The notes beneath the pieces were generated by a model, which made no database searches, was not told the DNA's origin, and worked only from the letters and a program-made list of their open reading frames with translations. The position numbers and the translations under genes are program-made. From Microbulbifer sp. YPW1 (GTDB taxonomy: Bacteria > Pseudomonadota > Gammaproteobacteria > Pseudomonadales > Cellvibrionaceae), in contig NZ_CP055157.1 in NCBI RefSeq assembly GCF_013367775.1, positions 1 through 64,000 of the forward strand: a stretch of DNA of 64,000 nucleotides. Direction: 5' to 3'. This document shows, in pieces, positions 9,414-18,911 of the stretch (position 1 is its first letter; each line of letters opens with the position of its first letter).

Positions 9414-9442
9414 TTGACACTTATTCTCATTACCAATAAGAT
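9414..9442 (+). promoter_or_regulatory. bfd promoter with overlapping Fur box
   Basis: TTGACA (9414-9419) and TAAGAT (9437-9442) are 17 bases apart. A 7-1-7 Fur-type element occupies 9415-9429 and matches 11 of 14 symmetric positions of TGATAAT-N-ATTATCA. Fur bound here would cover the -35 element, fitting iron repression of bfd as known in other gammaproteobacteria. Confidence 0.65.
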
Positions 9443-9490
9443 CAACCGTACGTTCACTAGAGCATAGATTTTGCGCCAGGGTTACTCGCG

Positions 9491-9703
9491 ATGTATGTAT
9501 GTATCTGTAAAGGCATTACCGACAGTCAGATCAAAGAAGCCGTCTACGATGGCTCCACTTCCGTGAAGGCCCTGCGTCGCCATCTGGGGGTTTCCTCGCA
9601 GTGTGGTCGCTGCGCCGAGCTGACCCAGGAGATCATCGACGAGACCATGACCGCCGGCGTTATGGCCAGCGCCAACAGCGCCCTCTTCTATTCCGCGGGC
9701 TGA
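9491..9703 (+). CDS. bfd: bacterioferritin-associated ferredoxin
   Basis: A 70-residue [2Fe-2S] protein that reduces the ferric core of bacterioferritin so that stored iron can be released. The four ligand cysteines are in the N-terminal CIC pair (Cys4, Cys6) and in CGRC (Cys38, Cys41), within a BFD-like helix-turn-helix fold. It starts shortly after a Fur-type promoter and ends before a strong terminator, so it is a single-gene unit. bfr, its partner, is 1.8 kb downstream. Confidence 0.95.
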   Translation: MYVCICKGITDSQIKEAVYDGSTSVKALRRHLGVSSQCGRCAELTQEIIDETMTAGVMASANSALFYSAG

Positions 9704-9750
9704 GTCGCTTCAATACAGACAACGGCTCGTTAGCGCGCGACGCGCCCCTG

Positions 9751-9778
9751 AAGGCACCGATCTCTCCGGTGCCTTTTT
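9751..9778 (+). terminator. terminator of bfd
   Basis: AAGGCACCG (9751-9759) pairs perfectly with CGGTGCCTT (9767-9775), followed by T-rich sequence. Confidence 0.85.
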
Positions 9779-9919
9779 ATTTTCTCCCAAACCAAACCGC
9801 CCCGATCCCCACTACCTGACTCTGGCAACTCTCTGGCAACCCCGCAGCCCTGACCTATCTTTAAAGCCACTGCCGCAAAGTCACTGACGGCTATCGCTTG
9901 CCAATTATGCCGGGGCGCC

Positions 9920-11236
9920 ATGAGACACCAGCTGCTGCACCTTTCCGAACGCCTGCGCGCCAGCTTCTGGGTGATCCCGGCGTTGATGATGATCACCGCA
10001 ATTATCCTGGCGCAGACGTTCCTCGCCATCGACCAGCGCTGGGACATTCACCATATTCCCGGCCTGAGCTGGCTGCGCCTGCGCGACCCGGACAGCGCCC
10101 GCGCCCTGCTCTCCACCATCGCCGGCTCCACCATTACCGTGGCCGGTACGGTTTTTTCCATCACCACCGTGGCGCTGACCCTCGCCTCCAACCAGTTTGG
10201 GCCCCGCCTGGTACGCAACTTTATCCGCGACCGCCGCACCCAGGTTTCACTGGGGATATTCCTTTCAACCTTTGTGTACGCCCTGCTGGTCATGCGCGGT
10301 GTCGACGCCCGCGGACCAGACAACCGCCAGACCCTGGTGGTGAGCTTTGCCCTGTTGCTGGCGCTGGCGTGTATCGCCTACCTGATCTACTTCATTCACA
10401 ACGTCGCCCAGTCGATCCAGGTCGACAACATTACGTTTCAGATCAATAAGGAGTTCCGCGGTGCGCTGGACGCGATCTACCCGACGGAAGAATGCAGAGA
10501 TCCGCGCAATCACCGCAAGGATCTGCGCGAAGTCAATCTAGGCGAGGACTGCCTTTGTGTACCGGCAAAAAGTGGAGGATACGTGCAACGTATCGATCGC
10601 CAGAAACTGATCGACTGGGCCGCGGAACACCATTGCAGTATTCGTATGGAATGCCACCCGGGCACCTTCCTTTTTCACTGGAGCTGTGTCGCACGGGTTT
10701 TTGATCCACCGCGGAACATCGACAGCAAGCGTATCTCCGACGCCATTCAGGGTGCCATTACCCTGGGACCACAGCCAACCGCGGAACAGGATGTCATTTT
10801 TTCCGTACGCCAGCTGGCACAGATCGCGGTGCGCGCCCTGTCTCCCGGCATCAACGACCCGTTTACCGCCTACACCTGTATCGACAGACTCATCGATGGC
10901 ATCGGCGTCATCCTGCAGCGCCCGCCCCTGCCCAACTGCTTCTACGACGATGAAGAAACCTTGCGCCTGGTGACCAGCGAACTGGATTTTGCCGATGTGC
11001 TGGCGGCGGCACTGGATGAAATCCGCGAGTACGGTCGCGACAGCGGCGTGGTGATGCGCCACCTGCTGAACTCACTCAATGCACTGGCGGAGCTCTGCAC
11101 CCAACGGGACGATCGCCACGCAATGAAATTTCTCATCCAGCGATTGATGGAAGACTGCGCAAACAGCGTCGATGACAAATTCGATAACACCGCCCTGCAG
11201 AAACAGCTTTCCGCCATGCGAAAAAACCTGAGCTGA
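9920..11236 (+). CDS. DUF2254 family membrane protein
   Basis: A 438-residue predicted inner-membrane protein of unknown function. Four hydrophobic segments fall in the first 170 residues (about 17-37, 60-90, 107-127 and 143-163). The conserved TVAGTVFSITTVALTLASNQ segment is typical of DUF2254. The C-terminal 270 residues are soluble and include the ALSPGINDPFTAYTCIDRL block. It lies alone between bfd and bfr; there is no direct evidence that it works in iron metabolism. Confidence 0.85.
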   Translation: MRHQLLHLSERLRASFWVIPALMMITAIILAQTFLAIDQRWDIHHIPGLSWLRLRDPDSARALLSTIAGSTITVAGTVFSITTVALTLASNQFGPRLVRNFIRDRRTQVSLGIFLSTFVYALLVMRGVDARGPDNRQTLVVSFALLLALACIAYLIYFIHNVAQSIQVDNITFQINKEFRGALDAIYPTEECRDPRNHRKDLREVNLGEDCLCVPAKSGGYVQRIDRQKLIDWAAEHHCSIRMECHPGTFLFHWSCVARVFDPPRNIDSKRISDAIQGAITLGPQPTAEQDVIFSVRQLAQIAVRALSPGINDPFTAYTCIDRLIDGIGVILQRPPLPNCFYDDEETLRLVTSELDFADVLAAALDEIREYGRDSGVVMRHLLNSLNALAELCTQRDDRHAMKFLIQRLMEDCANSVDDKFDNTALQKQLSAMRKNLS

Positions 11237-11543
11237 CGCCTCAACTGCCTCAAGACCTGCGGCTCCACGAACAATCTAAACGGCAATCGTTCTCGTTGTA
11301 GTTTTCTGCCTTTTTCCCGTTAATTTTCCCGCTTTTTTCACGCAAGATCGCCGACATTCGGCGCTTGACTTGTGGTTTTCTGCAACGCAAACTCCCTCCA
11401 ATCTCGCGCGGCGACTCTACAATTTCAAAGGTGCCCGACTATTGGTACCGACCGAGTTTTCGCGGCCGATTAATTGATTACCGACAAATACCAATTAATA
11501 AAATCCCGCACAGGACACAGCCATCCGGCTCAAGGAGACAACC
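11237..11543. other. intergenic region upstream of bfr
   Basis: About 307 bases with AT-rich stretches that should hold the bfr promoter. A weak Fur-like match around 11284-11300 reaches only 8 of 14 symmetric positions and is not claimed as a site. No gene is seen. Confidence 0.4.
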
Positions 11544-12026
11544 ATGAAGGGCGATCCCAAGGTCATCGAACATCTGAACAAAGCACTGGGTAATGAACTC
11601 ATCGCCATCAACCAGTACTTCCTGCACTCGCGCATGTTCAAAGACTGGGGCCTCAAGGAACTGGCCGACAAGGAATATCACGAGTCCATCGACGAGATGA
11701 AACACGCCGACTGGCTGATCGAGCGTATCCTGTTCCTGGAAGGCATCCCCAACCTGCAACACCTGGGCAAGCTGCTCATCGGTGAGAACACCGAGGAAAT
11801 GCTCAAGTGCGACCTGAAGCTGGAGCAGAAAGCCATTCCAGACCTGCGCGACGGCATCGCCTACTGTGAATCCGTACGCGACTACGGCAGCCGCGAGCTG
11901 CTGGAAAAAATCCTCGATTCCGAAGAAGAGCACGTGGACTGGCTGGAAACCCAGCTGAGCCTGATCGACAAGGTGGGTATCCAGAACTACCTGCAGACTC
12001 AGATGGCCAGCGCCTCGGAAGAATAA
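11544..12026 (+). CDS. bfr: bacterioferritin
   Basis: Subunit (160 aa) of the 24-mer iron-storage protein. All ferroxidase ligands are present: Glu18, Glu51, His54, Glu94, Glu127 and His130. The haem-ligand Met52 is present, so it is a haem-binding, ferroxidase-active type. A good CAAGGAGA site precedes ATG. With bfd upstream and grxD convergent downstream it forms an iron and Fe-S handling block. A strong bidirectional terminator separates it from grxD. Confidence 0.97.
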   Translation: MKGDPKVIEHLNKALGNELIAINQYFLHSRMFKDWGLKELADKEYHESIDEMKHADWLIERILFLEGIPNLQHLGKLLIGENTEEMLKCDLKLEQKAIPDLRDGIAYCESVRDYGSRELLEKILDSEEEHVDWLETQLSLIDKVGIQNYLQTQMASASEE

Positions 12027-12081
12027 CGCCGAGCTGCAGCAGCCAGCCTGCTACCGAAAGCCCGGAAGAAATTCCGGGCAT

Positions 12082-12113
12082 AAAAAAACCGCGGTCAATG
12101 CCGCGGTTTTTTT
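12082..12113 (+). terminator. bidirectional terminator between bfr and grxD
   Basis: A perfect 13-bp inverted repeat made of A7-CCGCGG and CCGCGG-T7 with a 6-base loop. A second hairpin with a GAAA tetraloop (12061-12078) lies just before it. Confidence 0.9.
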
Positions 12114-12131
12114 GTGGGCCGGGAGAGTGAA

Positions 12132-12464
12132 TCACTCGCCTTCGCCAGCACCCTTGGACGCTTCTTCGATCAGGGTCTTCAGCTCGCCGCTTTCATGCAT
12201 TTCCATGATGATGTCGCAGCCACCTACCAGCTCCTGCTTTACCCACAGCTGCGGGAAAGTCGGCCAGTTGGCGTACTTCGGCAGTTCCTGGCGGATATCC
12301 GGGTTGGACAGTACATCCACATAGGCGAAGCGCTGGCCGCAGGCCATCACGGCCTGGGATGCGCGCATGGAAAAGCCGCACTGGGGCGCGTTCGGGCTGC
12401 CCTTCATATAAAGCAGAATGTCGTTGTCGGCGATCTGCTGCTTGATGTTTTCCAGAGTATCCAT
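12132..12464 (-). CDS. grxD: monothiol glutaredoxin (Grx4 type)
   Basis: A CGFS-type glutaredoxin of 110 residues that binds and transfers a glutathione-ligated [2Fe-2S] cluster, usually with BolA. The signature PQCGFSMRA with the active Cys near residue 29 is clear, as are WPTFPQLW and the GGCDI glutathione-binding segment. The start at 12464 fits family N-termini; the frame is open further upstream to 12563 but that part is not family-like. It converges on bfr. Confidence 0.96.
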   Translation of the reverse strand: MDTLENIKQQIADNDILLYMKGSPNAPQCGFSMRASQAVMACGQRFAYVDVLSNPDIRQELPKYANWPTFPQLWVKQELVGGCDIIMEMHESGELKTLIEEASKGAGEGE

Positions 12465-12711
12465 AGTGGAAGCAAACCTCGGGTTGGGAAATTTCCGGCA
12501 CAGGCGCTCGGCGCCAATCCGTCTCGAAAGCGCGCATTGTACCCGATTCCGCCCCGCGCGCACGCCTCGGAGGTGGTACTACCCCCTATCGACTTTAGGA
12601 TTAACAGGCCCTATATTGGCCGGCTTCCCGGGAAAAGCGCGGTCAGATTACGTCAAAGACGTATTTTCTGCGGTTTCCCAATCCATGGCCCACTTACAGA
12701 GGAGATTTAAC

Positions 12712-13899
12712 GTGGCCAGTCCCGCATTAATGCAAAACTACGGTAACAGAACCCTGACCCTGGTCAGAGGTGAAGGCAACTACCTGTGGGACGACAGTGA
12801 CCGACGTTATCTCGACGCTCTCTCCGGAATTGCCGTGTGCGGCCTCGGCCACTGCCACCCGGCAGTCACCCTGGCCATCCAGGAGCAGGCCAACACCCTG
12901 CTGCACGTGTCCAATCTTTACAACATCCCACCCCAGGAGCAACTGGCCGAAAAGCTGGTGTCCCTGTCGGGCATGGACAACGTGTTTTTCTCCAATTCCG
13001 GCGCAGAGGCCAACGAGGCAGCCATCAAACTGGCGCGCAAGCTCGGCAACGAGCGCGGCCTGGCGTGCCCCAAGATTATTGTGACCGAAGGTGCGTTCCA
13101 CGGTCGCACACTTGCCACCCTCACCGCCACCGGCAACCCCAAGGTACAACAGGGCTTCGCGCCGCTGCCGGAAGGCTTCCTGCGCGTCCCGTACAATGAT
13201 GTCGCGGCCATCGAGCAGTTGATCGACACGCACAACGACATCGTCGCCATCCTGGTAGAACCGGTGCAGGGCGAAGGCGGTATCCGTATTCCCGATGCCG
13301 ATTACCTGCCGCGCCTGCGCAAGCTGTGCGACCAACAGGACTGGCTGCTGATGCTGGACGAAATCCAGACCGCCAACGGCCGCAGCGGCAAGCTGTTCGC
13401 CTACCAGCACTGCGACGGCCTGCTGCCGGACGTGGTCACCACCGCCAAGGGGCTCGGCAATGGTGTGCCCATTGGCGCCTGCCTGGCGCGCGGCAAGGCC
13501 GCAGAACTGTTTTCCGCAGGCAGCCACGGCTCCACCTTTGGTGGCAACCCGCTGGCCTGCCGCGCCGCCCTCGCCGTACTGGATACCCTGGAGAGCGAGT
13601 GGCTGATCGAACGCGCGCAACAGCTGGGCACCCAACTGCTGGATCAGCTGGGTAGCGAACTGGCGGGCTGCGCCCACGTAAAAGAGATCCGCGGCCTCGG
13701 CCTGCTGATCGGTATTGAACTCGACCGCCCCTGTGGCGAACTGGTGGATCTGGCGCGCGCACAAGGCCTGTTGATCAATGTCACCGCCGGCAATGTAGTA
13801 CGCCTGCTGCCGCCGCTGACCCTGACCGACGGCGAGTGCAACCAGATCGCCACCACTGTCGCTGCCCTGGTGCGCGACTTCGCCCAACAAGCCGCCTGA
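12712..13899 (+). CDS. argD: acetylornithine/succinyldiaminopimelate aminotransferase
   Basis: PLP-dependent class III aminotransferase of arginine (and possibly lysine) synthesis, 395 residues. The motif FSNSGAEANEAAIKLAR binds the cofactor phosphate. LMLDEIQT supplies the Asp of the ring-nitrogen contact, and Lys246 in TTAKGLGNG forms the Schiff base. GTG at 12712 follows an AGAGGAG site at proper spacing; an upstream ATG at 12685 lacks one. argF starts 18 bases downstream, so the two form an operon as in Pseudomonas. Confidence 0.94.
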   Translation: MASPALMQNYGNRTLTLVRGEGNYLWDDSDRRYLDALSGIAVCGLGHCHPAVTLAIQEQANTLLHVSNLYNIPPQEQLAEKLVSLSGMDNVFFSNSGAEANEAAIKLARKLGNERGLACPKIIVTEGAFHGRTLATLTATGNPKVQQGFAPLPEGFLRVPYNDVAAIEQLIDTHNDIVAILVEPVQGEGGIRIPDADYLPRLRKLCDQQDWLLMLDEIQTANGRSGKLFAYQHCDGLLPDVVTTAKGLGNGVPIGACLARGKAAELFSAGSHGSTFGGNPLACRAALAVLDTLESEWLIERAQQLGTQLLDQLGSELAGCAHVKEIRGLGLLIGIELDRPCGELVDLARAQGLLINVTAGNVVRLLPPLTLTDGECNQIATTVAALVRDFAQQAA

Positions 13900-13917
13900 C
13901 CTACGGAGAAATTACCC

Positions 13918-14832
13918 ATGGCAGTCAGACATTTTCTTACCCTCCTGGACCTGAGCAAGGAAGAGCTGCACGGCATTATTGAGCGCGCGATCGAGCTCAA
14001 GGCCCTGCGCAACCAGGGGGTGGCCAGCGAGCCGTTCCGCAACAAGGTGCTGGGGATGATTTTCGAAAAATCCTCCACCCGTACCCGGGTTTCCTTTGAA
14101 GCCGGTATGGCACAGATGGGCGGCAGCGCCCTGTTCCTGTCCCCCCGCGACACCCAGCTTGGCCGCGGTGAACCCATCGAAGACAGCGCGCGGGTCATCT
14201 CGCGCATGGTGGACATGGTGATGATCCGCACCTTCGGCCACAACGTGCTGGAGCGCTTTGCTGAATACAGCAAGGTGCCGGTGATCAACGCGCTGTCCGA
14301 CAGCTACCACCCCTGCCAGCTGCTGGCGGATCTACAGACCTATGTCGAGCACCGCGGCAGCCCCGAAGGCAAAGTGGTGACCTGGGTGGGCGACGGCAAC
14401 AACATGTGTCACTCCTATATTAATGCTGCACGTCAGTACGACTTCGAGCTGCGCATTGCCTGCCCGGAAGGATACGACCCGGACGAGAGCATTGTGGCCG
14501 CCGCCGGCGACCGCGTTTCCATTTTGCGCAACCCGGTGGATGCGGTGCGCGGTTCTGACTGGGTTGCCACCGACGTATGGGCCTCCATGGGCCAGGAAAC
14601 CGAACAGCAGCTTCGCCTGAAAGCATTTGAAGGCTTCCTCGTCGACCACGAGCTGATGAGCCACGCCAACAGCGATGCCGTGTTCATGCACTGCCTGCCC
14701 GCCCACCGCGGCGAGGAAGTCAGTGGCGAGCTGCTGGAAGACGACAAAATCTCGGTGGTCTGGGACGAGGCGGAAAACCGCCTGCACGCACAGAAAGCCC
14801 TGATGGAGTTCCTTCAGGACAGCAGCAACTGA
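13918..14832 (+). CDS. argF: ornithine carbamoyltransferase, anabolic
   Basis: Makes citrulline from ornithine and carbamoyl phosphate in the cytoplasm, 304 residues. The carbamoyl-phosphate motif STRTR is at 53-57. HPCQLLAD and the ornithine-binding [10 protein letters not shown] are also clear. The start is preceded by a GGAG site. It is the second gene of an argD-argF operon closed by two hairpins. Confidence 0.97.
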   Translation: MAVRHFLTLLDLSKEELHGIIERAIELKALRNQGVASEPFRNKVLGMIFEKSSTRTRVSFEAGMAQMGGSALFLSPRDTQLGRGEPIEDSARVISRMVDMVMIRTFGHNVLERFAEYSKVPVINALSDSYHPCQLLADLQTYVEHRGSPEGKVVTWVGDGNNMCHSYINAARQYDFELRIACPEGYDPDESIVAAAGDRVSILRNPVDAVRGSDWVATDVWASMGQETEQQLRLKAFEGFLVDHELMSHANSDAVFMHCLPAHRGEEVSGELLEDDKISVVWDEAENRLHAQKALMEFLQDSSN

Positions 14833-14900
14833 TATCGCGCCCCGAGTGCGGCGGGGCGATATCCACAAAGGGCGCCGGAAACCATTCTGGCGCCCTTTTT
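14831..14900 (+). terminator. double hairpin terminator of argDF
   Basis: First hairpin: GATATCGC arms at 14831-14863 starting at the argF stop. Second: AAAGGGCGCC (14867-14876) with GGCGCCCTTT (14889-14898), followed by further T. Confidence 0.85.
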
Positions 14901-15180
14901 CACTTCAAGATCGGCAAAAGTCGAGCGCTCGCAAACGGCGCGCGGCAGGCGGGAAAATGCACCACTTTCCGGCAACCGTGTTGACCGGCAGGTGCCGGTT
15001 TGATCAGGGAGTAATCAACCGCATTTTGTTATTGCCCCGCTTAATTTGAGACCTGGTTACTATTAAAAAATATTCTTAAAACCGCCCACAGCCCCTACCC
15101 CCTGTTCACTTTTTATACCCGGCCAGCAATGGCGGGCGCTGGCGAGGGGAAAAATCCACGTCGCCCCTGCTACCCACACT

Positions 15181-15189
15181 TTATCCACA
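15181..15189. promoter_or_regulatory. DnaA box upstream of nrdA
   Basis: An exact TTATCCACA. Near matches follow at 15203-15211 (TTATCCGCC) and, inverted, at 15414-15422 (GGTGGATAA). In E. coli DnaA controls nrdAB through such boxes. A full replication origin is not suggested because dnaA, dnaN and AT-rich 13-mers are absent. Confidence 0.45.
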
Positions 15190-15260
15190 AGTAACCCCAA
15201 AGTTATCCGCCTTGAATTAGCCCCTCAATCGCATTATCTTGTTGCTCATCCGAGGTCACA

Positions 15261-15352
15261 CCCCAACATATAGGGTTCTGGCAGAAAAAAGGGACTAATA
15301 TCCCCAGGGAAGCCGGCGCACCGCGCCCCCACCGAACCACAATATGTTGTGT
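15261..15352 (+). promoter_or_regulatory. NrdR-box-like pair upstream of nrdA
   Basis: The proximal element at 15337-15352, CCACAATATGTTGTGT, is nearly the palindromic NrdR box. The distal one at 15261-15276, CCCCAACATATAGGGT, matches about 12 of 16 positions. They start 76 bases apart, wider than the usual spacing near 31, so cooperative binding is uncertain. NrdR repression of ribonucleotide reductase genes is established in other bacteria. Confidence 0.6.
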
Positions 15353-15715
15353 TTGCCCTCGTCCGTACCAACAAGCTTCAAGCTGAAGCCAGCCCACAGG
15401 CTGGCGCCGGAACGGTGGATAAGTTCGCGCGAATGCAGTCGCCAGTACACATATCCACCAACAGCCCTCCCCAGCGAGGCAATCCGGCGACGGGACGGCA
15501 TCCATGTTCAGACGCAGTATCAAGCAGTACCCCTCAAGTGTTATCCGAGCGGAGCCCAGGCTTCGCCGTCAGCGCTTGCGCCTGCTGAACCTCTGAACCG
15601 GTGCCTCCGGTACGGCACAAAGGTTTTACGGCCACAAGCCGATTGATCGCAAAAAACCAAAGCAAAAACCAAAGCAAGTCGACCAGACACGCGCGCAAAC
15701 TTTACGGAGAAATTC
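15353..15715 (+). other. long leader region of nrdA
   Basis: About 360 bases between the proximal NrdR-like box and the nrdA start, part of an 883-base gap. It contains GC-rich potential hairpins, but I find no cobalamin riboswitch motifs and no convincing ORF. If transcription starts near the boxes the mRNA leader is unusually long. Confidence 0.4.
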
Positions 15716-18655
15716 ATGCACACAGAGACAGGGCGCTCTAAGTCTGTGCCAAACGGCACTACCAAGGATTCGGTAACAGACCAGGCCAGCAGCAATACTT
15801 CACTGGCTGCCACTGCCCCCGGTCAGATCCGCGTCATCAAGCGCAACGGCACCGTCGTGCCTTACGCGGACAGCAAAATCTCCGTGGCCGTTACCAAGGC
15901 GTTCCTCGCGGTAGAAGGCGGCACCGCCGCTGCTTCCAGCCGCATCCACGAACGCGTGGCCGACCTGGTGTCCCACATCAGCGCCACCTTCAAGCGTCGC
16001 ATGCCTTCCGGCGGCACCATCCATATTGAAGAAATCCAGGACCAGGTAGAACTGGAACTGATGCGTGCCGGCGAGCACAAGATTGCCCGCGACTACGTGC
16101 TCTACCGCGAAGAGCACGCCCGCCTGCGTGCAGAGAAAGAAAAAGAGAAGCCGGCCGCCGACGAGCCTGCCGCCGATACCCACCCGAGTATCCGCGTAAA
16201 AATGGAAGACGGCAGCCTGGTCGCCCTGGACATGGAGCGCCTGCGCACCATCGTCAGCGAAGCCTGTGAAGGCCTGACCGACGTAGACGGCAGCCTGATC
16301 CTGAACGAAGCGCTGAAGAACCTGTACGACGGCGTTTCCGAAACCGACATCAATACCGCACTGGTGATCACCGCGCGTACCCTGGTTGAGCAGGAGCCCA
16401 ACTACACCTACGCCACCGCATTCCTGCTGCTCGACAAGCTGCGCGCCGAAGCCCTGCGCTTCCTGGGTGTGGCCGAGTCCGCCACCCAGCAGGAAATGAA
16501 AACCCTGTACAAGCCGGCACTGGCCGCGTACGTGGAAAAAGGTATCGAGCTGGAACTGCTGGACCCGGCACTGGCCAGCTTCGACCTGGAAAAACTCGGC
16601 GATGCGATCAAGCCCGAGTGCGATCACCAGTTCACCTACCTCGGCCTGCAGACCCTGTACGACCGCTACTTCCTGCACTCCGACGAAGTCCGCTTCGAAC
16701 TGCCGCAGCTGTTCTTCATGCGCGTTGCCATGGGCCTCGCCATCAATGAAGAAAAGCCGAACGAGCGCGCCGTAGAGTTCTACAACCTGCTGAGCTCCTT
16801 CGACTACATGAGCTCCACCCCGACCCTGTTCAACGCCGGCACCCTGCGTCCGCAGCTGTCCTCCTGCTACCTGACCACCGTGCCAGACGACCTGCACGGC
16901 ATCTACGGTGCCATCCAGGACAACGCCATGCTGTCCAAGTGGGCCGGCGGCCTGGGTAACGACTGGACGCCGGTGCGTTCCCTCGGTTCCTACATTAAAG
17001 GTACCAACGGCAAATCCCAGGGTGTTGTGCCCTTCCTGAAAGTGGCCAACGACACCGCGGTAGCAGTGAACCAGGGCGGCAAGCGCAAGGGAGCCGTGTG
17101 TGCGTACCTGGAAACCTGGCACCTGGACATCGAAGAATTCCTCGAGCTTCGCAAGAACACCGGTGACGACCGTCGCCGTACCCACGACATGAACACCGCC
17201 AACTGGGTGCCGGACCTGTTCATGAAGCGCGTATTCGAAGACAAAGAGTGGACCCTCTTCTCCCCGGCAGACTGCCCGGACCTGCACGACCTGTTCGGCG
17301 ATGCCTTTGAAGAGCGCTTCACCCACTACGAAAAACTGGCTGCCGAAGGCAAGCTGAAGCTGTTCAAGAAAGTGCGCGCACTCGACCTGTGGCGCAAGAT
17401 GCTGGGCATGCTGTTTGAAACCGGCCACCCCTGGATCACCTTCAAGGACGCCTGTAACCTGCGCAGCCCGCAGCAGCACGCCGGTGTGGTACACAGCTCC
17501 AACCTGTGCACCGAGATCACCCTGAACACCAAGGCGAACGACGAGATCGCGGTATGTAACCTGGGCTCGGTAAACCTGTCCCAGCACATCGGCGAAGACG
17601 GCAAGCTCGACATGGGCAAGCTGGAAAGCACCGTGAAGACCGCCGTGCGCATGCTCGATAACGTCATCGACATCAACTACTACTCTGTGGAAACCGCGCG
17701 TCAGTCCAACATGCGTCACCGTCCGGTGGGCCTGGGCCTGATGGGCTTCCAGGACGCGCTGTACAAGGCCGGCATCTCCTACTCCAGCGATGAAGCCGTA
17801 CAGTTCGCCGACACCACCATGGAAGCGATCAGCTACTACGCCATCTCCACCTCCAGTGACCTGGCGGCAGAGCGCGGCAGCTACGGCAGCTACGAAGGCT
17901 CCCTGTGGAGCCAGGGCATCCTGCCGATCGACTCCATCGAGATCCTGGCCAAGAACCGCGGCGAGCAGTTCATCGACCAGGACACCAGCAGCACCCTGGA
18001 TTGGGACGTGGTGCGTAAGAAGGTTTCCAGCCAGGGCATGCGTAACTCCAACGTGATGGCCATCGCCCCGACTGCAACCATCGCCAACATTACCGGCGTT
18101 TCCCAGTCCATCGAGCCCACGTACCAGAACCTGTACGTGAAATCGAACCTGTCTGGCGAATTCACCGTAGTGAACCCCTACCTGGTACACGACCTGAAAG
18201 CCCGCGGCCTGTGGGACAAGGTGATGGTCAACGACCTCAAGTACTACGAGGGTTCCGTACAGAAGATCGACCGTATCCCGGAAGACCTGAAAGCCAAGTA
18301 CGCCACCGCATTTGAAGTGGAGCCGCGCTGGATCGTGGACGCCGCCAGCCGCCGCCAGAAGTGGATCGATCAGGCCCAGTCCCTGAACCTCTACATCGCC
18401 GGCGCCAACGGCAAGAAGCTGGACCTGACCTATCGCATGGCCTGGTACCGCGGCTTGAAGACCACCTACTACCTGCGTGCACTGGCCGCCACCTCCACGG
18501 AAAAATCCACCGTGACCAGTGGCACCCTGAACGCAGTGAGCGCCGGCGGCGCACCGGCTACCAGCGCAGCCCCGGCACCGCAAGCCGAGCCAGCACCTGC
18601 AGCTGTACCCGCGGCCTGCTCGCTGGACGATCCGGACTGCGAAGCCTGCCAGTAA
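15716..18655 (+). CDS. nrdA: ribonucleoside-diphosphate reductase, alpha subunit (class Ia)
   Basis: Catalytic subunit (979 aa) that reduces ribonucleoside diphosphates to deoxy forms. Two ATP-cone regulatory domains occupy about residues 37-125 and 155-245, as in Pseudomonas aeruginosa. The catalytic core shows SSCYLTT, the radical-site block NLCTEI, and IAVCNLGSVNL. The C-terminal tail, after an Ala/Pro-rich linker, ends CSLDDPDCEACQ and supplies the shuttle cysteines. TACGGAGA precedes ATG. nrdB follows after 256 bases and the operon ends in a terminator past nrdB. Confidence 0.97.
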   Translation: MHTETGRSKSVPNGTTKDSVTDQASSNTSLAATAPGQIRVIKRNGTVVPYADSKISVAVTKAFLAVEGGTAAASSRIHERVADLVSHISATFKRRMPSGGTIHIEEIQDQVELELMRAGEHKIARDYVLYREEHARLRAEKEKEKPAADEPAADTHPSIRVKMEDGSLVALDMERLRTIVSEACEGLTDVDGSLILNEALKNLYDGVSETDINTALVITARTLVEQEPNYTYATAFLLLDKLRAEALRFLGVAESATQQEMKTLYKPALAAYVEKGIELELLDPALASFDLEKLGDAIKPECDHQFTYLGLQTLYDRYFLHSDEVRFELPQLFFMRVAMGLAINEEKPNERAVEFYNLLSSFDYMSSTPTLFNAGTLRPQLSSCYLTTVPDDLHGIYGAIQDNAMLSKWAGGLGNDWTPVRSLGSYIKGTNGKSQGVVPFLKVANDTAVAVNQGGKRKGAVCAYLETWHLDIEEFLELRKNTGDDRRRTHDMNTANWVPDLFMKRVFEDKEWTLFSPADCPDLHDLFGDAFEERFTHYEKLAAEGKLKLFKKVRALDLWRKMLGMLFETGHPWITFKDACNLRSPQQHAGVVHSSNLCTEITLNTKANDEIAVCNLGSVNLSQHIGEDGKLDMGKLESTVKTAVRMLDNVIDINYYSVETARQSNMRHRPVGLGLMGFQDALYKAGISYSSDEAVQFADTTMEAISYYAISTSSDLAAERGSYGSYEGSLWSQGILPIDSIEILAKNRGEQFIDQDTSSTLDWDVVRKKVSSQGMRNSNVMAIAPTATIANITGVSQSIEPTYQNLYVKSNLSGEFTVVNPYLVHDLKARGLWDKVMVNDLKYYEGSVQKIDRIPEDLKAKYATAFEVEPRWIVDAASRRQKWIDQAQSLNLYIAGANGKKLDLTYRMAWYRGLKTTYYLRALAATSTEKSTVTSGTLNAVSAGGAPATSAAPAPQAEPAPAAVPAACSLDDPDCEACQ

Positions 18656-18664
18656 CAGGTAGGA

Positions 18665-18700
18665 GCCTGCCTGCAGGCGAACCGCGAGCCAAGCTCGCGG
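18665..18700. repeat. REP-like double hairpin between nrdA and nrdB
   Basis: A hairpin CCGCGAGC-CAA-GCTCGCGG (18682-18700) is preceded by GCCTGC/GCAGGC arms. The layout, starting with TAGGAGC, resembles Pseudomonas-type REP elements. A related palindrome with the shared CAGGCGAAC arm is at 49036-49058. It could also adjust nrdA versus nrdB mRNA levels. Confidence 0.5.
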
Positions 18701-18911
18701 AATTGATTCGAAAAGACTCTCGGGGGAGAGCACCGCGTGGAGCCGCCGACAACAGCGGCCCCACGCAACCAAGACCATAAGCGCCGCCCCGGTACCGGGC
18801 GAATTACTCCCAACAAGAGTAAACGTCCGCGCCGGGTGCAGGCCGCACACCAAACACTCGCTGGATTGCCCGTTTAGACGGGGAATCGCACAAAAGACAA
18901 GGGGAGCACTC

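Noticed and set aside
15181..15422. Possible replication origin because of DnaA-box-like sequences
   Set aside because: Only one exact box, and no dnaA, dnaN or AT-rich unwinding repeats nearby; regulation of nrdAB explains the boxes.
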